Assembly: GCA_021776315.1 (NCBI GenBank)
Contig: JAJFGD010000206.1
Location: 1 to 39,114 of the forward strand
DNA length: 39,114 bases
Source: Hyphococcus sp.
Lineage (GTDB): Bacteria; Pseudomonadota; Alphaproteobacteria; Caulobacterales; Parvularculaceae
Reading direction: 5' to 3'
Part shown: positions 1-10,184 of the stretch, in pieces
Layout of the letters: every line of letters begins with the position of its first letter
Position numbering within the stretch: the first letter of the stretch is position 1
Made by a program: the position numbers and the translations under genes
Notes under the pieces: model-generated
Told to the model about the DNA's origin: nothing
Seen by the model: only the letters and a program-made list of their open reading frames with translations
Database searches by the model: none

Positions 1-17
1 GTCCACGGGTTGTAGTT

Positions 18-410
18 TTATTGTCGTTCTACGGAATTACTTCCGACGAAAAAGGCCAAAGAAATTGCTGAATTCAACGCTAACAAATTGATCAAAACGA
101 TTAATGCCAAACCCTTGTCGTTGGGTGTCGCCATATATACGAAAAATAACAGAGAGAAACTCAAGAGACCCAAGCTAATCAAGAAAAGAAAAACGCTTTC
201 TAAGAAAACATTTTTGATTTTCTTTCTTTGTATGGCAATTGTCGCGACTTGATACATCACTAGAAAAACGATCAGTATCATAAGTAGATACCTCAAATGA
301 AGGGATATTTCACTTTGTACGATTAAGCCATCAATAATTGCACTTGCCCCTAGCACAAAAAAACTAACATTATTCATTGAAATTGTAAGAAGGTTTACCA
401 CGTTCCACAT
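18..410 (-). CDS. Small four-helix membrane protein, candidate immunity protein for the upstream Rhs toxin
   Basis: A 130-aa protein made almost entirely of four hydrophobic segments at roughly residues 12-30, 40-60, 70-92 and 100-122, joined by short charged loops such as IQRKKIKN. I place the start at the ATG at 410 rather than the longer frame opening at 491, because 491 lies inside the rhs gene, while the ATG at 410 has an AGGA just upstream and begins 13 nt after the rhs stop. The gene is visibly richer in A and T than the rhs body. I do not recognise a family. Small membrane proteins directly downstream of toxins with membrane-acting tips are often immunity proteins (for example those of pore-forming colicins), and that is the basis of the suggestion. 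An unrelated membrane protein remains possible. Confidence 0.6.
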   Translation of the reverse strand: MWNVVNLLTISMNNVSFFVLGASAIIDGLIVQSEISLHLRYLLMILIVFLVMYQVATIAIQRKKIKNVFLESVFLFLISLGLLSFSLLFFVYMATPNDKGLALIVLINLLALNSAISLAFFVGSNSVERQ

Positions 411-423
411 TTTTTTTCCTATC

Positions 424-3400
424 TTATGCACCTGCTGCACAGACTTTTTCTCCAATACTTCGCCCAACAAACGAGCCGGCAGTTGCACCAATTCCGCCCC
501 CTACAATTGCTCCTGCCGTAGCACCGCCATAGGCACCTGCAGCCGCGCCGAGAGCACCACCGAACGCGCCCCCTGCAATTCCCCCGAGAAGACCAGCTGT
601 ATCTCCTCCCACCAGATCTTGTGAGGCAAATATATCGCTGCCAACGTTGGAGCCTATGATAGCCCCACCAACTAGCCCTACAGCTAAACCACCCACAGCG
701 CCGCCAAAAGCGCCAGCGAGGCCACCAACGATCCCACCAATTGCCGTTCCGACAAATGTAAAAGTATCGACACAGCTCTCAAAGTCATTTGATTGATTCG
801 AACTCTGGTCTCCTGCTCCATTGCCTCCATCCCCACTTCCACCACCACTATTAGCTTCACCGGAAATATTGCCACTGCCAAGGGCACCTTGACGTTGAAT
901 ATTATTTATCGCTTGGTGCAGCAGGTCCGTCATAAGCCCTTGGAAAGACTGACGCCACGGGGTGCATGGCCCGCCCTCCACACATCCACGTACACTGCCT
1001 TTACCCGGACCGTTATCTTTTAGATATCTAACTATTCCGAGGCTGTCATTCGCCAACCCGCTCGGATCGCGTCCATTCACCGGATCACCACCCACATAGT
1101 TATACATATTCATGCCGTCGCCATAGCCGATGGGGTCTGTCTGCATGAAGCGGCCAAGTTTTGGGTTATAGGCGCGGGCTTTATAGTGATAGAGCTCAAG
1201 TTCGCTCAGCCATAATTGCCCCGTATACTGAAAGCTACCCACATTGCCGAGGGCGGGGAGGCCATATTCATCGTAAGTGTTGGTGAAGGTCTTGTTGCCG
1301 CTGGCGTCGGAGCCGGCAATGATCGAGCCGCGTTCATCGGCGTGCAGCCAAATCTTATTCGAGGTGCCCGTGCCGGTATATTCCACCAAGACTTCATCAG
1401 CGCCCGGTCCACGCACATAGCGCTTTTGCAATGTGTCGTCCGACGCATCATATTCAGCGATGATTTCAGAACCATCATAAAGGAAATGACGTTTGGCATC
1501 GCCTTTCTCTGCCTGGAAGAGGCGACCGGCCGCGTCATAGCGCAGCTTTTCATCGGCACCGCGCTGATACAAGAGACTGCCCGCCACATATTTATATGCA
1601 TGGGTGCCGTCGCTGGTCATATTGCCCAGCGCATCATGGGTGATGGCAACCCCGCCAATAGAGGTCGGTTGGTTCAAGCCATTGTGAATGGATGTGATCG
1701 TGACATTGGCAAAGGCGCTATAGTCAAAATCACTATTTGACGTCTCGCGCATGGTGATTTGACCCATAGTATTATAATCAAAGTCAATATCGAGATCGTC
1801 ACTGGACCCGGCAAAATCATGATCAAGGTCGTCGAGATATAAGGCGTTGTCATAATCGTAAGTGGTGTTCGCCCCATTGCTCCGGGTGAGTTTGGTGCGT
1901 TGCCCCAAACCGTTATAGTCAAACTGAACGAGGGCGGTTGCCCCTTTTTCTTTGATGGCTTTCAACGTGCCTGCTTGGTCATAATCATAGGACACGTAAA
2001 AGCCGTCACTGCCGGGATAGTCCATGCGGGTGCGACGATTGGCATTGTCATATTGATAAGAGACTGTGCCAATTGAACTCTCCACCGATGTCACCTGGGA
2101 GAGGGCGTCATAGGTGGTCGTGACAATGCGGCTCGCCGTCGCCGTCGCAATTTGGGTGACCCGGCCCATAACATCATAGTGATAGGTTCGATCAGCAGCA
2201 GAACCCGGCGCATTCATGGTCATCACTTCTCCGCGATCACTATAGGTGTAATCAATGACACTGCCGTCCCGCAATTGGCGCTGGGTCAAACGTCCGCCGA
2301 CATCATAATGGAGATGTTCAAGGTCTGTTATGGAAGAGGCATCGGTATAGATTGGGTTTGGATAACGGGTCTTTTTTAGCCGACCATGACCATCATAGTG
2401 ATAAGACGTTTTATTACCGACACCATCGGTGAGTGTCGCCACTTGACCACTCTCGTCATAGGTCATGCGCCGTTCATAACGTGCCTCACCCGTCACACCA
2501 TATGCCGTGCGAATATCGAGGACCCGACCAGCATCGTCATAATAATTTTTGCTCAAGCGATCATAACCCATGCCCGATGTAAAATTCGGGGAACACGCAT
2601 TCGTACCGCCGTTATTCACCTCAAACCGGCGTGCAGTACATTTGATACGACCACCGGCATTATAATTCCATTGGGTCAATGCCCGCGTCGCACCATTGGC
2701 AATATGGCGTTGCTCGTTTGGGCGACCATATTCATCATAATTTGTGTCAGTGGTTTGCTTTACCGTTATGGCGGAAACAGATGTGGTTGAGGCCGTGGTG
2801 CCACGATCAACCTTATCAACCAGACCACGGGTTGTGTAAGTTGTGCGTACAGCCCGCCTTAGAAACGCGTTTGGTGTGAGCTCCGACAAGGGGGAAATGA
2901 CACCCGTTGGCCGTCGCAACCCGTCATAGATATAAAATGTTGTGTCTCCCGAACCGGAAAGGGGACCGTCTACGGTAACAACATCACCAAAATTATTATG
3001 GGTGAAAATATTTTGCGTACGTAAACCGCCGTCACCCGATTGATTGCGAATACGCGACACACGCAAGTGAGAACCCTGATAGGTGTATTCCGTTTCCGAT
3101 TCATTGGACGACCCAGCGCAAATTGCAGCCGTTGCACAGGTGGAGACGGTAACGGGGCGCCAAATCGTATTTGAGATATAGCGGCTATAACTGGTCTTTA
3201 CTTCTTGGCGCACGCCCCCAGCACCTTTCGGGTAGCGGACTTTTAATATACCACCATGAGTTGAATCATAGGTATAATCCGTCGCCTTGCCATAAGCATT
3301 GATCGTTTTTGACGGCTTGTTGCAAATTTTTATGTTGCTAGAGGTACAGGCCGGGTAATTCGCTGTGGTCACAATATCGGCCTCACCCGTCCCTGGCTTC

Positions 3401-4689
3401 GCCACCACTTTGGTCTGCGTCACATTCCCACGAGAATCGTAACTATATTGCACATAGTTCCCCTCAGGGGCGGTGATCCGATAAAGGCGGTTTTTCGCAT
3501 CATAGGTGTATGTGGTCTTCTCCCCTTCACCATTTTCAACAGAGGTGATGCGGTTATTATTTCTGTTGGATTTGACAATATTGTGGTTGTTGTACAATCC
3601 GTCGATCGCCACGGTGACGGTTCGGGTGTTTCCTGAAATGCTGGTTGAATAGGTTTGTGTAACCCCAGCAGCGGTAACCGATTTGATCACATCATCTAAA
3701 TAACTATAGGTCACATCGTCCCGGATACTTCCGGGGAGCTTTATGGTTCGCAATAGACCACTGGTATAGGTGAAAAACGTGGTTCGGCCAATCGAATCAG
3801 TGAAGCTGTCGACCCGATTTTCCGTGCCGGTATAGGTAACCGTCGGCCAATCATTCCTGCTGAAACTGCATGTGGCGGAGAGGATATTGCAGCTATCCAC
3901 ATCTGTATCAAAGGCCGTGACTTTCGTAATGGTGCGCCAATCGGATAATTCTGACAGACTGGCGGCTGAATTACGTTTATAGTCCAGGTGAATTTGATAG
4001 CCGAGATTATTGCTGATCGATTGCAATCGGGCACCTTGTGGATTCCGAGGGATAGGACCGGACGTGACGTAGTTATACGATACACGCTCGCCATCAGGGT
4101 AAGTGACGCTCGTCAGGATGGCCAAATTGTTCTCACCGGCTCCAACCTGTGCGCCAAAAAATGATGTCGAAAAACTATAGGATGTACCGAACTTATCCAT
4201 GTATTGATAAGATGAAAGCGTGCATATGGTTTGCGTCGTGACGACGGGTTCAAACTCACCTGGATAGGTTTCAACGATGTCAGTAATGGTTTCGGTGACA
4301 CAGCTTTGATTTTCCGAAAGGCTGGAACCGGTTCCTTGGTCCGAGGTGTAAGTTGTACCTGATTTGGTGAAGGATTCCGCGCTCGACCCAAGACTCACCG
4401 TGTAGGTCGATCCGGAATTTGTGATGCTACCAAGACCCGTGGATCGCCACCCCCCATTTGAATAGACCCGCGAAAAAGAAAGCGCCCCAGAGCCGGCTTG
4501 ACCTATGGAAACACCGCCCAATCCACCAAGCGTGATAATGCGTGTCGCCAGATCAACACCATTGCCATCCAATTGCGGCTGCACTTGTAAAGGGTCGGGG
4601 AGGGATTGCGCCTGCACAGTGGTCAATTGCGCAACAAAACAGGATAAAAAGGCACAAGCGAGGGTAGCAGCACGAAATAAGCGCATCAT
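424..4689 (-). CDS. Secreted Rhs/YD-repeat protein with glycine-zipper C-terminal domain
   Basis: A 1421-aa protein. Residues 1-28 form a Sec signal peptide with a probable cut after VQAQ. The body is a long run of YD repeats (for example YTYDAKNRLYRI, YSYDSRGNVTQT). It ends in the Rhs-associated core with RAYNPKLGRFMQTDPIGYG and a terminal DPSGL at 1208-1212. In this family the YD repeats build a shell that encloses a variable C-terminal toxin. Here the variable part is residues 1213-1421 (bases 424-1053): an amphipathic stretch (WRQSFQGLMTDLLHQAINN), a Gly/Ser/Asn linker, then about 100 residues of repeated GxxxG with small residues, bracketed by Cys near 1306 and 1417. No nuclease, deaminase or ADP-ribosyltransferase motif is visible. 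There is no PAAR or VgrG, and the signal peptide argues against type VI delivery. It is probably co-transcribed with the 80-aa gene upstream and the membrane gene downstream. Confidence 0.9.
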   Translation of the reverse strand: MMRLFRAATLACAFLSCFVAQLTTVQAQSLPDPLQVQPQLDGNGVDLATRIITLGGLGGVSIGQAGSGALSFSRVYSNGGWRSTGLGSITNSGSTYTVSLGSSAESFTKSGTTYTSDQGTGSSLSENQSCVTETITDIVETYPGEFEPVVTTQTICTLSSYQYMDKFGTSYSFSTSFFGAQVGAGENNLAILTSVTYPDGERVSYNYVTSGPIPRNPQGARLQSISNNLGYQIHLDYKRNSAASLSELSDWRTITKVTAFDTDVDSCNILSATCSFSRNDWPTVTYTGTENRVDSFTDSIGRTTFFTYTSGLLRTIKLPGSIRDDVTYSYLDDVIKSVTAAGVTQTYSTSISGNTRTVTVAIDGLYNNHNIVKSNRNNNRITSVENGEGEKTTYTYDAKNRLYRITAPEGNYVQYSYDSRGNVTQTKVVAKPGTGEADIVTTANYPACTSSNIKICNKPSKTINAYGKATDYTYDSTHGGILKVRYPKGAGGVRQEVKTSYSRYISNTIWRPVTVSTCATAAICAGSSNESETEYTYQGSHLRVSRIRNQSGDGGLRTQNIFTHNNFGDVVTVDGPLSGSGDTTFYIYDGLRRPTGVISPLSELTPNAFLRRAVRTTYTTRGLVDKVDRGTTASTTSVSAITVKQTTDTNYDEYGRPNEQRHIANGATRALTQWNYNAGGRIKCTARRFEVNNGGTNACSPNFTSGMGYDRLSKNYYDDAGRVLDIRTAYGVTGEARYERRMTYDESGQVATLTDGVGNKTSYHYDGHGRLKKTRYPNPIYTDASSITDLEHLHYDVGGRLTQRQLRDGSVIDYTYSDRGEVMTMNAPGSAADRTYHYDVMGRVTQIATATASRIVTTTYDALSQVTSVESSIGTVSYQYDNANRRTRMDYPGSDGFYVSYDYDQAGTLKAIKEKGATALVQFDYNGLGQRTKLTRSNGANTTYDYDNALYLDDLDHDFAGSSDDLDIDFDYNTMGQITMRETSNSDFDYSAFANVTITSIHNGLNQPTSIGGVAITHDALGNMTSDGTHAYKYVAGSLLYQRGADEKLRYDAAGRLFQAEKGDAKRHFLYDGSEIIAEYDASDDTLQKRYVRGPGADEVLVEYTGTGTSNKIWLHADERGSIIAGSDASGNKTFTNTYDEYGLPALGNVGSFQYTGQLWLSELELYHYKARAYNPKLGRFMQTDPIGYGDGMNMYNYVGGDPVNGRDPSGLANDSLGIVRYLKDNGPGKGSVRGCVEGGPCTPWRQSFQGLMTDLLHQAINNIQRQGALGSGNISGEANSGGGSGDGGNGAGDQSSNQSNDFESCVDTFTFVGTAIGGIVGGLAGAFGGAVGGLAVGLVGGAIIGSNVGSDIFASQDLVGGDTAGLLGGIAGGAFGGALGAAAGAYGGATAGAIVGGGIGATAGSFVGRSIGEKVCAAGA

Positions 4690-4743
4690 TCACTCTCTAA
4701 ATTTTTATAATATTCAGGCGAAAAAATTCGGTCAGCAGAATCG

Positions 4744-4986
4744 CTAAGACGGTGGGTGGACGGTCACTTCTTTTTCAGTGCGATTATCTGTCTGGTCATA
4801 GGTATATTCAGTTTCCACATCGCCTGGATCGCCGGCACAGGGATGGCCCCTATCGCAACGTTGAACTTTTACGAGGCGCCCATGGGCGTCATATTCATAT
4901 TCAATGCGTTCCGCTTGCGCTGACGGAATATGCGTTACATTAAATGCCAGCACGAAAACGGAAATTGCCGCTAAAAACTTTCGCAT
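4744..4986 (-). CDS. Secreted YD-repeat mini-protein preceding rhs
   Basis: An 80-aa protein with a signal peptide (residues 1 to about 25, cut near SAQA) and then two YD-type motifs, YEYDAHGRLVKV and YTYDQTDNRTEK, separated by a segment with two Cys (QRCDRGHPCAG). It ends in VHPPS. The start ATG follows GAAAGA. It lies 54 nt upstream of the large rhs gene on the same strand, so it is probably the first gene of the unit. It contains the shortest possible YD unit without any shell or core. It could be a detached N-terminal piece of an older rhs gene or a small accessory partner. I cannot assign a function. Confidence 0.6.
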   Translation of the reverse strand: MRKFLAAISVFVLAFNVTHIPSAQAERIEYEYDAHGRLVKVQRCDRGHPCAGDPGDVETEYTYDQTDNRTEKEVTVHPPS

Positions 4987-5182
4987 GATGTCTTTCTAAA
5001 AATATAAATTTAAATATACCCGATGCTATGTAGAATATCCGTCGCGAGTCAATTTGGCGACGATCACGTTTTCTTGATGAATATTGTGTTGTGCATCGTC
5101 AATTTTTGCGCATGATTACATAATGAGTGGCGTGCTGTGTAATGTTCAGCATGCCGCGTTTTACAAAAGAAAGATTGATTGG

Positions 5183-5237
5183 AAAATTGAGTCGTAAAGA
5201 AAATTGAGTCGTTCAAAAAGCGAGTCGTTCAAAAAGC
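5183..5237. repeat. Short tandem direct repeats
   Basis: A 13-nt unit AAAATTGAGTCGT occurs at 5183-5195 and 5200-5212. Overlapping the second copy, a 16-nt unit GAGTCGTTCAAAAAGC occurs twice, at 5206-5221 and 5222-5237, with no mismatch. The array lies in the 297-nt gap between the divergent 80-aa YD gene and the 113-aa gene, about 45 nt before the latter. It could be a regulator-binding array or replication slippage. I see nothing else definable in this gap. Confidence 0.7.
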
Positions 5238-5283
5238 GATGATCATCCGTAACATCATTTTAAGGTAGCTTGAGGTAAGTAGA

Positions 5284-5625
5284 ATGTTTTCATTTGTGGC
5301 GCTATTTGCGGCTACAACAGCTGGTATTCCCTATGTCGCACCAACGTCATTTGCGTGTTACGCTTCTAGAGACCGCGCATCGGACCATGTCATCGTCATT
5401 ACTGATGCGCCAAAACCAACATTGAATTCGCGCGGATTGCGAAGAATTGAATGTCCGGAGGATATGAACTGGACACCAGATGAAGCAAAGCGGCAATGTG
5501 CTTTTCTACGACATTATGACTTTGAAACAGCTTACCACTATATTGAACTCCATGGCATTTCACCGAGCGAAGTTTGCGAAGAGGGCAGGCGTGCGGCTGG
5601 GTTAATCGTCGATGTTGACGACTAA
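5284..5625 (+). CDS. Hypothetical small protein with possible signal peptide
   Basis: A 113-aa protein I do not recognise. The first 20 or so residues are hydrophobic (MFSFVALFAATTAGIPYVAP) but lack a basic N-terminus, so a signal peptide is only possible. The rest is hydrophilic with four Cys (at about 25, 57, 71 and 97). The start is supported by GAGGT 8-9 nt upstream. It stands alone between the rhs unit and dps, pointing away from the first and towards the second. Confidence 0.5.
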   Translation: MFSFVALFAATTAGIPYVAPTSFACYASRDRASDHVIVITDAPKPTLNSRGLRRIECPEDMNWTPDEAKRQCAFLRHYDFETAYHYIELHGISPSEVCEEGRRAAGLIVDVDD

Positions 5626-5737
5626 ACGGCGTAGGCTCAAAATATGAGCGATAGGCGCGACTTCAAAAGAAATGGTGCCGCAAATATTGGTTTGATTAGC
5701 GCATCTAAAGAGATTTAGCACAACAATTATTGAGGCG

Positions 5738-5766
5738 ATTGCCGGACGTTGATGACGCCCGGCAAT
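5738..5766. terminator. Hairpin between convergent genes, possible terminator
   Basis: Arms ATTGCCGG (5738-5745) and CCGGCAAT (5759-5766) form a perfect 8-bp stem with a 13-nt loop. It lies between the end of the 113-aa gene and the end of dps, where a shared terminator would be expected. Neither side has a clear T-run, so intrinsic termination is uncertain. Confidence 0.35.
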
Positions 5767-5785
5767 GCTACACATTCTGATGTAA

Positions 5786-6259
5786 TTATTGGCTCATGGA
5801 CCGTAACATCCAAGCAGTCTTTTCATGCGTTTGGATGCGCACAGTTAAAAGATCCGCGCTGGCTGCGTCACCGGCTTCTTCTGCGATCGCCAAGCCGTTG
5901 CGTGCGCGCCTGATTAACGTCTCGTGGTCAGAAAGTAGGCGCTCAACCATTTCGCCTGCAGCCGGTGGGCTCGTATCGGCATTTTCGATGGCTGTTAACT
6001 CCGCAAATTGTTTGCCACTCGTTGGCGCAAACTCGCCGAGGGCTCGAACTCGCTCAGCTACTTCATCCAACGCTGTCCACATCTCACGATATTGCTCTTC
6101 AAACATTACATGAAGCGTATGAAATTGTGGTCCCGTGACGTTCCAATGATACGCGTGGGTTTTCATATAAAGCGAATAGGTGTCGGAGAGGGTCGCATTA
6201 AGTGCTTCAGCGACTGATTTTCGAACATTTTCGTCGAGGCCGATATTTATGCGGGTCAT
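5786..6259 (-). CDS. dps: Dps-family DNA-protecting ferritin-like protein
   Basis: A 157-aa ferritin-like protein that oxidises and stores iron with hydrogen peroxide, usually as a dodecamer that also shields DNA. The inter-subunit ferroxidase residues are readable: His38 (YHWN), His50, Glu54, Asp65 and Glu69 (ALDEVAE). Glu54 stands where E. coli Dps has Asp67. The start is the ATG at 6259 (MTRINIG), which has AAGGAC upstream. A longer frame from 6286 has no such signal. It lacks the Lys-rich N-terminal tail that gives E. coli Dps its DNA binding, so it may be mainly an iron and peroxide protection protein. It is a single gene, facing away from its upstream neighbour's end by about 117 nt. 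Confidence 0.93.
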   Translation of the reverse strand: MTRINIGLDENVRKSVAEALNATLSDTYSLYMKTHAYHWNVTGPQFHTLHVMFEEQYREMWTALDEVAERVRALGEFAPTSGKQFAELTAIENADTSPPAAGEMVERLLSDHETLIRRARNGLAIAEEAGDAASADLLTVRIQTHEKTAWMLRSMSQ

Positions 6260-6375
6260 GGGAGAGGTCCTTTCGATTGGAAGCAATGAACTGTTACCCC
6301 TGATATAAGGGTTACCACATCATCGATCAAACAAATAATTTCGAATAAGTTAATCGAATATCTCGATATTAAACC

Positions 6376-7653
<1,278 letters not shown>

Positions 7654-7880
7654 TTAAAAGGACAGATTGAAACAGTAAAATTACGAGAGATGCTCCGCTG
7701 GCGTAACTTTTAAGTGTGGTGAATTTAACGTTACGCCTACGGCATATATTGTATCTAGTTGTAATTATTGAGATAATAAGATTAATCGGCAAGCACGCAA
7801 ATTCCTGTCAACTACAAGTTTCTGTTTCGGTCATGCCGACAATGTGGTTTCATACCCCCATTGGAGCCGATGGAGCGCCT

Positions 7881-8963
7881 ATGATTGCGGAATTGCAGAC
7901 GGCAATTTCGAAAGTACCGAGCCGGAAAGCACGCCTTCAAGGGCTGACTCAAGGCGAGGCCGTCAAAATCAAAGTCGAACGCTTTGCATTGCTGTATCGC
8001 GGTGCCCCTGTCGCAATTGCGGCTAGTACAATCAACGCGCTGATCACATTGGCCGTTGCGTGGTCTGATATTGCCCAAGGTGTCTTACTAGGCTGGGCAG
8101 GGGCCGTTTTGGGCCTAGCACTCATTCGTGCTGGCATATGGTTGCGTTTTCGCGCCGGTCGCTCATCAGCGCGAAATCTTTCTCGATTTGCGCGAATACA
8201 CGTTTTCTTCATGGCCGTGAATGGGGCTATGTGGGGTGCGTTGGCACCGATTTTTGCTGTGCACGGAATGATTGACCATGCTTTCTTACCGTTTGTGATT
8301 GCCGGTACTGCGGCGGCGACCATAGTTTCTGCCGGTGCGTCATGGCGGGCAGTCGTGGCATTTAATGTGCCGGCTTTGGCACCCTTGGCCACTGTTTATG
8401 CATTAACGGCCGGGCCCGATGGGGTCGCGATTGCAGGTGTTGTATTGCTTTATGGGTGCGCTACGACCTACCTCGCCTTAACGACCCAACGCATGATCGA
8501 CCGGTCAATATTGTTGCATACCAGAAATGTAAAGATGTTTTCAGCTTTGCAAAAGCGTGTCGACGATGCCCATGAAGCAGAGCAACGGTTTCGCGCGCTT
8601 ATAGAGTCATCACAGGAAATTACGATTATTTTTTCGCCAGAAGGTAAAGTGACCTATGCGAGCCCTTCCGCGGAGCGGACATTGGGGGTCAATCCAGCGT
8701 TATTGGTAGGACTTACAACAAAAGACCTTGTTCATCCCGATGACATTGCTGTCTTTAGATCCGTGGGTGAAAAGTCGCTCTCCAAATTAGGCGAGGTCAT
8801 GAGTTTGCAACATGTTTGCATGCGCGGTGCGAACAAAGACACTTATTTTGCCTTGCAGGGTCGCTTGACGAACATGCTTTATGTCCCCGGCGTAGAAGGT
8901 TTCGTATTCAGTGGTGGATTACTCGACGAACATAAAAGTCACCAAATTCACGCGGCGGAATAG
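7881..8963 (+). CDS. Membrane sensor protein with PAS domain and no output domain
   Basis: A 360-aa protein if started at the ATG at 7881, which has GGAG 5 nt upstream (starts at 7833 or 7842 would add 13-16 residues). Residues from about 35 to 200 hold six or so hydrophobic segments resembling MASE-type sensor membrane domains. A short coiled linker (LQKRVDDAHEAEQRFRALIE) then leads into a PAS domain (IIFSPEGKVTYASPSAERTL, DLVHPDDIAVF) that reaches the C-terminus. In this architecture a GGDEF, EAL or histidine kinase domain usually follows PAS. Here the reading frame stops shortly after the PAS core, so signalling must go through a partner, or the gene is cut short. It is divergent from the aminotransferase gene, and the 296-nt gap holds no other gene. 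Confidence 0.75.
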   Translation: MIAELQTAISKVPSRKARLQGLTQGEAVKIKVERFALLYRGAPVAIAASTINALITLAVAWSDIAQGVLLGWAGAVLGLALIRAGIWLRFRAGRSSARNLSRFARIHVFFMAVNGAMWGALAPIFAVHGMIDHAFLPFVIAGTAAATIVSAGASWRAVVAFNVPALAPLATVYALTAGPDGVAIAGVVLLYGCATTYLALTTQRMIDRSILLHTRNVKMFSALQKRVDDAHEAEQRFRALIESSQEITIIFSPEGKVTYASPSAERTLGVNPALLVGLTTKDLVHPDDIAVFRSVGEKSLSKLGEVMSLQHVCMRGANKDTYFALQGRLTNMLYVPGVEGFVFSGGLLDEHKSHQIHAAE

Positions 8964-9056
8964 ACCCGGACTGTCATTTCCTGTGTTACGCAAGGGAATC
9001 AATCACTAAATAGAAGACATCAAATGAATTGTGTCGCATCCTGCGAAAGGCTTTAG

Positions 9057-10181
9057 ATGTCTGTTCTCAATGGAATCCGAGTGGTCGAATTTGAGGGGTT
9101 AGGTCCTTGTCCCTTTTGCGGCATGCTATTGGCTGATCTCGGTGCGGAAGTCATTCTGATTGAACGCAAAAACGGTGCGAATATGGGTAAAAGCGCTGTT
9201 TATAATCGAGGCAAAAAATCGATTGCGCTGGACCTCAAAAATGAGTCAGCTAGGCAGATCGCACTCGATATAGTTGCTACATCCGATGCTATCATTGAAG
9301 GCTTGCGACCTGGCGTGATGGAACGGTTGGGCCTTGGCCCTGACGACGTGCACGCACGTAACAAACAAATTGTCTATGGCAGGCTAACGGGATGGGGCCA
9401 GTCCGGCCCACTTGCTAAAACAGCAGCGCATGATTTCAATTATGTCTCTCGATCTGGCGCGTCTTGGTATGCCGGCGCATCAGAGTCATCGCCAACGCCG
9501 CCTCCAACCCTAGTCGGCGACATTGGCGGTGGTGCCCTTTATCTGGCAATTGGTCTTTTAGCCGGGATTTTACACGCACGTGAGAGTGGAAATGGTAAAG
9601 TCGTTGATGCTGCAATCGTCGATGGTTCGGCCCATATGATGAACCTTTTATATTCTTTACGGGCGGCCGGTGGACTACCGGACGAGCGCAACAAAAGCAT
9701 GCTTGATGGTGCCCATTTTTACAGTGCTTACCTTTGCGCTGACCAAAAGTGGATCAGTGTCGGTGCATTGGAATCGAAATTTTATCAAGTATTTTTGGCA
9801 AAGCTAAACTTACAAAGCGACGAACAATTCATCGATCAATTTAATCAGCAAAATTGGCCGGAATTAAAGCGACGCCTGCAAGAGATCTTTAGAACCGAAC
9901 CTCGCAGCCATTGGGAGAATTTATTTGATGGCACAGATGCATGTGTTGCACCAATTTTATCACCGTCAGAAGTCACCAAAGACCCCCATATGAGGGCGCG
10001 TGGTGTCATGCAAGAAATTGACGGTGTCTTGCAAGCCGCAGCTGCACCACGCTTTGATAATGTACTGCCGCCTGACCCAAAGCTTCCGCCGACCAAAGGT
10101 CAACATGAAAAAGAAATATTGGCCGAAGCAGGAGTAAGTCTCGATCTCATAAAGGCGTGCCGAGATGTTGGTGCGTTATAA
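9057..10181 (+). CDS. CaiB/BaiF-family CoA-transferase, probable alpha-methylacyl-CoA racemase
   Basis: A 374-aa class III CoA-transferase fold protein. The residues used by bacterial alpha-methylacyl-CoA racemase for proton transfer can be lined up: His125 in AAHDFNY, Asp155 in LVGDIGGG and Glu239 in VGALESKFY. This favours racemisation of 2-methylacyl-CoA thioesters (branched fatty acid or sterol side-chain breakdown) over CoA transfer. GAAAGG precedes the ATG. The next gene begins 3 nt after its stop, so the two are probably co-transcribed. Family membership is clear. The exact substrate is inference. Confidence 0.88.
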   Translation: MSVLNGIRVVEFEGLGPCPFCGMLLADLGAEVILIERKNGANMGKSAVYNRGKKSIALDLKNESARQIALDIVATSDAIIEGLRPGVMERLGLGPDDVHARNKQIVYGRLTGWGQSGPLAKTAAHDFNYVSRSGASWYAGASESSPTPPPTLVGDIGGGALYLAIGLLAGILHARESGNGKVVDAAIVDGSAHMMNLLYSLRAAGGLPDERNKSMLDGAHFYSAYLCADQKWISVGALESKFYQVFLAKLNLQSDEQFIDQFNQQNWPELKRRLQEIFRTEPRSHWENLFDGTDACVAPILSPSEVTKDPHMRARGVMQEIDGVLQAAAAPRFDNVLPPDPKLPPTKGQHEKEILAEAGVSLDLIKACRDVGAL

Positions 10182-10184
10182 GTA

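Noticed and set aside
1216-2790. Antisense open frames of 130-170 codons inside rhs
   Set aside because: They mirror the periodic YD-repeat codons, lack ribosome binding sites and have no family resemblance.
424-4689. Regularly spaced similar words (TCATAGGTGTA-like) resembling a CRISPR or satellite repeat
   Set aside because: They are the degenerate codons of the YD repeats within one intact reading frame. Spacing and sequence vary too much for a CRISPR array.
424-4986. Type VI secretion effector interpretation of the Rhs protein
   Set aside because: There is a Sec signal peptide at the N-terminus and no PAAR, VgrG or Tss gene in the window.
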